Origin: Archegozetes longisetosus
Lineage: Eukaryota; Arthropoda; Arachnida; Sarcoptiformes; Trhypochthoniidae
DNA: 64,000 bases
NCBI GenBank assembly: GCA_018873245.2
Contig: JAEMBT020000008.1
Location: 3,024,001-3,088,000, forward strand
Reading direction: 5' to 3'
Part shown: positions 57,940-64,000 of the stretch, piece by piece
How the letters are laid out: each line of letters starts with the position of its first letter
How positions within the stretch are numbered: position 1 is the stretch's first letter
The notes under the pieces: model-generated
Seen by the model: only the letters and a program-made list of their open reading frames with translations
Told to the model about the DNA's origin: nothing
Database searches by the model: none
Translations under genes and position numbers: made by a program

Positions 57940-58200
57940 TCTTCTTCTGTACTTATTGAAAATTTCAATCCGTTTCCTTTTGCCCATTTTTCAGTCACAA
58001 AATATTTGCACCTCATTGTATTACGATAAACCAATTTAAGTAATTTGATAAAGTTGAAATCAACAATTGATATAACACTCCATTCCAACCAAACTTCAAT
58101 ATTTGATAAGAATTGCCAAATATCTATTTGTAATTTATTTATATATTATCTATTAATTACATTTTCGGCTTCAATTATGTTGAAACTTATATTTCGATTT
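57940..58200 (-). pseudogene. DEG/ENaC family fragment (copy F, C-terminal part)
   Basis: Minus-strand remnant of the last membrane segment and tail region of module 2. It is closest to the region around 21,800-22,090 (copy D). Many changes; no open frame. Confidence 0.65.
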
Positions 58201-58830
58201 TTATCGATAGTGAAGAACTAAAGCTCTAAAACATTGAGCCTGAGCTTAAGGCTTAAACTGAAACATTGGTCTAAATATCAAAATAAAAACTCTTAACACT
58301 TATTGTTAATGCTTAATATTAAACAAAGTGGAATACAAAGAGAGTTAAAAATGAAAACGAATATCCGGAATATATATATATATATTAATCTAAACAATTA
58401 TTGAATAATTTTAATCACATAACGCTTTGAATTGTGTTATCTGCCAATCGACTTCTCCTTTTAGTTACTATTATCCCTGCTTTTGGGGGTTTCTGTTCAC
58501 CCTTAACACTCGTAGCAATTATGCATAGGATATCGAAGGCGAACTCCGGAGGATAAGGATATGAGTACTCGTGTCTTTTCCTCCAATCAATCAGTTCTGT
58601 TTCAGGTACGTCTCCGGGATTTCGAAAGTATTTACCAATCTACCATTAGTGCTAGCTTAGGCTTATATACAGTACCTTTTCACGGAATAATTTTGTAATT
58701 TCGTCAAATATCTGTTGTTGCTTTGGAAAATTTTTTCAGTTCTGATGCAATAATTCATAAATTATAGATAACTTTCAACATTCATTTTATTGATATTGAA
58801 GTTTAATGCATGTCAAAAGCATGAAAAGTG
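58201..58830. other. Spacer with a G+C-richer patch
   Basis: A patch at about 58,480-58,640 is less A+T-rich, and an (AT)n run lies near 58,371-58,386. No gene or element ends recognised. Confidence 0.35.
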
Positions 58831-59352
58831 ACATAAACTCTTTAACAAAAGTCTATGCTATCAGTAAACTATTGATAAATTATCTCAACTTAGAAAACTT
58901 TGATAAGAGTTTCACTTGTCATGATCAAAATAAAGCGAATGCATATTAATAAAAGTTCATTATGCACATTTTGCTATTAAAACAATTGAATTGTACACAT
59001 TATTTATGAAATGAAGTTTCTCAACAATATTCAAAGAGTTAATGGTCAGCCGCTCACTGCCGCAATTTCTTTTACTGATTCTCCACGACCCAAGAAATAA
59101 TCATATTTCGCTCCTGTTCGGTGAGCGGTTGACCATTAACTCTTTGAATATTGTTGAGAAATTCCACTCCATAAAAAATGTGTGCAATTGAATTGTTTTG
59201 ATAGTAAAATGTGCATAATGAACTTTTATTAATATGCATTCGCTTTATTTTGATCATTATGTGACAAGTGAAACTCTTATCAAACTTTTCTAGGTTGAGA
59301 TAAGTTATCAATAGTTTACTGATAGCATAGACTTTTGTTAAGGAGTTTATGT
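58831..59352. repeat. Inverted repeat with arms of about 230 bp and a 62-bp loop
   Basis: 58831-59058 and 59121-59352 are complements at high similarity. The minus-strand frame at 59072-59389 runs through the loop and right arm, and its complement in the left arm is broken. It sits against hAT transposase remnants. Confidence 0.85.
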
Positions 59353-59379
59353 TTGAATTCGACTTTTCCAGAGTACTGG

Positions 59380-59689
59380 TTAAATTCAATGCCTTTCATA
59401 TTATTAGTTATGTTATCTATAGTGATGACTATTATTCTGTCTTCTATTCCATAATCTTTACGAATACCAGTAATTGAAATTTTGATTTTTTCTTCACTGT
59501 GAAGGTATGTAATGTAACAAATGTCCAAAAAACATGAGAAAAGACTTTATTTGAGTCGGCAAAATGAGTTGTAATCGAGGCATAAGGTTTGTTAGATATT
59601 AAAGTCCAAATCTCGGTTGTTAGATCGATTTTATTGTCAATCAATGATAATTCGCATTTTAATTGTGTTTGAATATCTCTTTTGATCAA
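59380..59689 (-). pseudogene. hAT-superfamily transposase remnant
   Basis: Minus-strand pieces read SLIDNKIDLTTEIWTLISNK followed by PYASITTHFADSN, the DxW-type catalytic block of hAT transposases. In another frame comes YGIEDRIIVITIDNITNNMK, the conserved TDNxxNM block. The Asp of the usual T-D-x-W motif reads Glu here. Only this central portion remains, bordered by two inverted repeats. Confidence 0.8.
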
Positions 59690-60509
59690 TAAATCGACAA
59701 AAATCAGGGAATTTCAGTAAAGAATAGGAGTGTTTGGAGACCTAAAAGGCAGTCAAAATCGAATAATAACTTGTTGGTTTCATGTATACATTCTAAAAAT
59801 TTTTCCTCAAACGTCTTAAAGCCACGTAAAACTGAGATGATTCTAAGTCTAATAAAAGATATATAAAAGTCTTGTATGTATGACAAACATACGTATGTCT
59901 TAAACTAGCTATTTGTAGGTATGAAATAAAACTTCTAGAGATATGTCAAATCTGATATCTGAACCTAAGTTTGAAGTAAGACAACTGTATATCTTTATCC
60001 ATCTAAATATCTTAACTAAAAAAATATTTTCAAGAAACATTCTTAGAAGTTTTATTTTAGACGTACGAATAGCTGGCTTCAGGATATACGTATGTCTACG
60101 AACCTTTTGCACATCTTTTATTAAACTTAGAATCATCTCAGTTATACACGGTTTTTGAGTAGTATTAAAGTCTTTTTGGAGACAAATGAATAAAAATTTT
60201 TTTATAGTGTATGTATATATGGCAAAATATATCACGACCACACGGTCTTATTGATTCTTTTATGGAGAACTTATAATTTATGATTTATAAATCTATAATT
60301 TATAATTTTATGGAGTATTTTGACTCAAATTCATTTTCGATTTAATTTTAATAAAAAGAATCAGTAAGATCTGATTCGCGGAGCCTTAACCATATTTCTT
60401 GCCATTTATACATATACATGAACCATAAAATTATTTTATTTTGATTACCTTTTAGGTCTCCAAGCACTTTAATTCTTTACTGAGATTAAGCCCTGATTTT
60501 TGTCGATTT
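59682..60509. repeat. Large imperfect inverted repeat next to the hAT remnant
   Basis: 59682-59945 is complementary to two blocks within about 60,040-60,509 (outer block ATCAATAAATCGACAAAAAT and its complement; inner block around CATACGTATG). The right arm carries about 280 bp of extra sequence. Non-coding. Confidence 0.75.
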
Positions 60510-60609
60510 ATTGATATCAAGATTAAATTCGAGGGGCGGGATCAAAAGACTTTTTTAAATAATTCAATTCTCTATAGAGCCCTTATACAAAATTCATTTC
60601 TTTTAAAAT

Positions 60610-61160
60610 ACAGAACGATCAATTTATTGTTTCCACCCAAAAATCTTTAATAACGTTTTAATCTCAAAAGATATAATAGCAAAATTGATTTGAATATACT
60701 TCATTTATTGACGAATAAATTTTAATCATTATAACTCGAATACATTATTCAGTTTTAAAAAACTAACCAAACACGTCATTAGCCATAAGAAAGCATAGTT
60801 TTCCTATCGAAAATTATTTTATCAATTGCCGCCACAATCATTTGCAGCTCAGACTTTTTTATGGAGTAGTTTGAAAAATCACGTTTATTCGTCTAGTCCT
60901 AAAAATGTTAATGAGTTAAAATTAAGCATTATGAATGAAATTAAGAAATTAGTACTGAAACTCTTATAAAAGCTTCTGATAATATGGTGCATCGTGTTCG
61001 GGTGCATTATGCTATAAGTGGTGGACACTTTCAACATTTATTATGATTTAATTTAATTTGTCAATAAATGAAGCATATTGAAACCAAATTTCGTCATGTC
61101 TTTTAAAATAAAAAGTTATTAAAAGTTTTTGAGTGGAAACGATAAATTGATTGCTCTGTA
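60610..61160. mobile_element. Element with inverted ends of about 105 bp
   Basis: 60610-60714 (beginning TACAGAACGATCAATTTATT) is the complement of 61056-61160. The 340-bp interior is unrelated and non-coding. A MITE-like structure; superfamily not clear. Confidence 0.75.
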
Positions 61161-61288
61161 TTAGGGATTTACTAAAACATACTAGGGGTATGTACGAGAG
61201 GTCAAAGGCTATAGATTAAAATATTCAATTAACTCCGCCCGCTTACAATGTCTTAATGCCTCTTGTTCTTTGCTGAACCTGAAGCCTA

Positions 61289-61983
61289 TTGGGTGACCAA
61301 ACCTCACGGTCCGGAATTAATTCCGAAAAATACTCAAATAAATTTTTTTTGGCCTCATTAGAGATGATTAAGAAAATTTACACAAATAAAAACGAAGATA
61401 AAAATTCTCTAAAATTGTTTGTGAAATTTGGTCGCTGCAGCTCAAAGGGTTCTAAAGATATTCAACAAGACATTTAACTTATGAACTGTAACTCTTTCAA
61501 AAAAGTTTTTTGTATAAGGCAATAATTGTTTCGAATTTCATAGCATTTGGGTATACAGTTACCAAGAAGCTAATATAGCCTATAGATGCCACCTAGACCC
61601 AACCTCCTCGAAAATGGTTAAACCTGGCTTTACCAAGTCGCAACCCAAACCAAACTTGATATGAACTAAGGTACAATAGGCTCTACCCATTTTCCCCCTC
61701 GTTCATACCGTGCTTGTTTGAGTTTACATCTGCAGGTTTATCTATATGAGGTACTAAACCAAACATTGATGAACATTTTGAATGAGACTAAAGATAAAAT
61801 TGTTCATATCTTAGCAACCAAGCTACCTAGAAGCTTAAATTTTTTTGTCAAAGTTGGTGATGATAATCTTGTGATTCGGACCTATTTTCAGCTTCATAAC
61901 TTAATTTATCAGAAAAATATTCGAAAAATAATTTAAAAATTCTTTTGGATTTAGCGCACAAAATAAGAGGCCTCGTCACCCAA
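61289..61983. mobile_element. Mariner-like non-autonomous element (695 bp)
   Basis: Begins TTGGGTGACC after TA (61287-61288) and ends GGTGAC-type complement GTCACCCAA before TA (61984-61985). The TATTGGGTGAC end is typical of mariner elements. Two short open frames inside have no transposase motifs. Confidence 0.6.
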
Positions 61984-63535
61984 TATTGCATATATGACCT
62001 CTGAGTTACCCTATCAGAATATATGGGCGTCATCTCGGAATCACTCTGGGAGTTTTCTAGAGTTTATCCCAACATTTAAAATATCTATTAGTTTGTTGTC
62101 AAATCCTTAATTAACGTTTGACAATAATCGTTTGGTGCATCAAATAAATATTTTCAAAGTTTTTTTCAGTTTTTCTAAGTAAAGACTTACACTTCAGTTT
62201 TTAGAAAACCTCTAGGGGGCTATAACCCCCTGGCTGTCCTTCTGTGTTCAAATTCGTTACAAAATATTCAAATGCGCAAATAAGCGGAAATTATTAAAAT
62301 TAAATTTATGTCTTTATAAGTTAAGATTGAAATTTTAAAAATGCAATTAAAAAGTTGGACAAATCATTGAAAACTTCAAACCTTAGTCGTTATGCGCTCA
62401 TTTGATGATAAGTTATTCTTTATTGTTAGAAAAGTCATAAACTTAGTCTAGCAGTATAATATACGTAGGTACCTTTGGTCTATGTCTGTGTCTGATTTCA
62501 GTGCTCACGCTATATATGTTTACTTATAAAACTACATCAGTTCATTACTTTTTTAATGTTTAATAATCACTTTTAAAATCCTGAAACAGTTTCTGACCAT
62601 ATTTACTGTAAGTAACTTTACATAATATTTTATTCTCAAAAGTTCAGGAAAATAGACACCAAGTGCGTGACACTGAAAAAAGTATTAATAAAGTATTACC
62701 TAACTATCCCCAAACGTAGACATACTGAGACAGCGCTGCCACCGAGATGTTATTTTGTACAAATCCTATGAGTTTATCGTTACAACACATTCTATAACTA
62801 TTGTATAACTTGAACGAAAGTGTTATAACATTAAAAAGATGAATAGTACTTATGAGTACTTATAATTTTATTTATGATTCAAAATTCAGTTAATTGTAAT
62901 AATTCATAAGAAAACTTCAGTTAAATCCAAGAATTTCACAATTTATTCAATTCTCTAAAAATCTTACTACTCAACAAATTAATATTAATGCGTATTACAA
63001 ATAGCCTGCATTTGAAGAGTTAAGTCATATAAGTTTGACTTACTCACCACTTAGAGCGCATAAAGAAGTATGTCTACGTTTTGAGGTACTGTAGTTATAT
63101 AATAAGACATAATATATTGGAAGTATGACGTGAACCGTTAGCAACTACTAGTCGCACAACTATTGCATCATATCGTGCAATCATATCTTCTGTTTGTATT
63201 ACTAAATAGTAAATCAGTTTATTAATTGAATTGATATCTATTTTAGACAACCTATTACTTTGCTCAATTTAAACTTTCAAATTATTATTGAGTGGTTGAT
63301 CCACAGAATGTGCAATTGATTGACAGGTAAATCAATTAATAGTTTGTATGAGAAGTAAAGTTTTTATGCACTTTAATCATACTACAAACTAAACCATATT
63401 TTTTTCAAACTTTTATGATTCTATCAATTCTTTATAATAAATGTTTCATAAACTCAATCAGAGAATAGGTTAGAGTTTAAGGATTAATATATATTTCAAT
63501 AGAAATGCTCATGATAAATTACTAGTTGAATATTT
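61984..63535. other. A+T-rich terminal spacer with a weak inverted pair
   Basis: AAACGTAGACATACT near 62,713 recurs as its complement near 63,070, perhaps the ends of a decayed element of about 380 bp. No gene recognised. Confidence 0.35.
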
Positions 63536-63954
63536 ATGATAAGCATTGATAAAGTTATCAGCTCCTCACTCAACGTAACTTTCAATACAATTCGAATTCG
63601 TACGACTGAGTCATACAGAATGTATTTTTCAATGTCAATACTGTTAACAGTTTCTATGCTTTTCATTAACGGATCAATTAACGAACTTTTGAATACAAGT
63701 GTTTCAAACAGTTTTTTCTCCGTATCTTTTGTGAAGAAATGAATAGAACAAATCAAAGTAGTAGAGGAGGACAGTCCAGCAAAACAAGAATCGGAATGGC
63801 AAGAGTGACCGCTAACTGCAAAACTGGACGGCACTACAGTCAAGTTAATAATAGAAGAGGTCAACAAATCAATCACGCAGTTCATAGGAATACCTCAAAT
63901 CAAACACATTTTGATCAAAACAACAGAAGTGGACAGCATTTTAGAAGTAATTAA
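63536..63954 (+). CDS. Possible small secreted protein, two overlapping frames
   Basis: The frame 63536-63742 contains a signal-peptide-like stretch (MSILLTVSMLFINGS, from about 63,632). It ends in TGA inside ATGA, where a second frame starts (63739-63954; rich in Asn, Gln, Arg, Ser, Gly; for example SSRGGQSSKTR and NQTHFDQNNRSGQHFRSN). The second frame is noticeably richer in G+C than its surroundings, as coding DNA would be. They may be parts of one gene with a one-base frame break, or exons with a junction I cannot see. Family unknown. Confidence 0.35.
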
Positions 63955-64000
63955 GTGATTGTGTTTCAATTGTTTAAATATTTATCTTATTGTTCAGGTC

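Noticed and set aside
63739-63742. ATGA overlap as translational coupling
   Set aside because: That is a bacterial mechanism and everything else here is eukaryotic; a frame break or splicing is more likely.

Overview
The window is nuclear DNA from an animal, most likely an arthropod and possibly an acariform mite. It is strongly A+T-rich and genes have GT-AG introns from about 65 bp to 1.5 kb. It carries metazoan genes (macoilin, DHDDS, PHIP/BRWD), a DEG/ENaC channel family, and a secreted leucine-rich-repeat protein of a type common in arachnids and crustaceans. The species assignment is inference. The gene and domain calls rest on sequence motifs read by eye.

Layout. Positions 1-13,223 are an ordinary host gene block. 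It holds the first three coding exons of a PHIP/BRWD-type gene leaving the window on the left (minus strand), a single-exon DHDDS cis-prenyltransferase gene (plus) and a complete eight-exon macoilin gene (minus, 716 codons, all splice phases consistent). From 15.4 to 18.4 kb lies a transposon with 16-bp perfect terminal inverted repeats and a TTAA target duplication. It encodes a Fanzor protein (eukaryotic TnpB relative, candidate RNA-guided nuclease), and a partial relative lies just upstream.

From 21.8 to 58.2 kb a repeated family of DEG/ENaC-type channel genes dominates the minus strand: one whole gene (45.9-48.3 kb), two damaged near-full-length copies and three fragments. Each full copy encodes two complete channel modules in one polypeptide (four membrane segments), which is unusual. 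Between the copies sit a secreted four-FN3-domain protein, a G+C-rich Merlin transposon and a secreted LRR protein with a 13-residue Thr/Ser/Pro repeat tail.

From 37 kb onward the spaces between genes are filled with DNA transposons, many nested. They include a mariner copy interrupted by a Tc1-like element and a MITE, foldback elements carrying further MITEs, a pogo-like MITE, a rearranged Tc1/mariner element and hAT remnants. Between 56.2 and 61.2 kb there are six large inverted repeats in a row. I saw no rRNA, no convincing tRNA, no CRISPR array and no retrovirus-like element.

The most interesting items are the Fanzor transposon with all three predicted catalytic acidic residues present, the tandem-dimer DEG/ENaC family with signs of gene conversion, and the cluster of inverted repeats.
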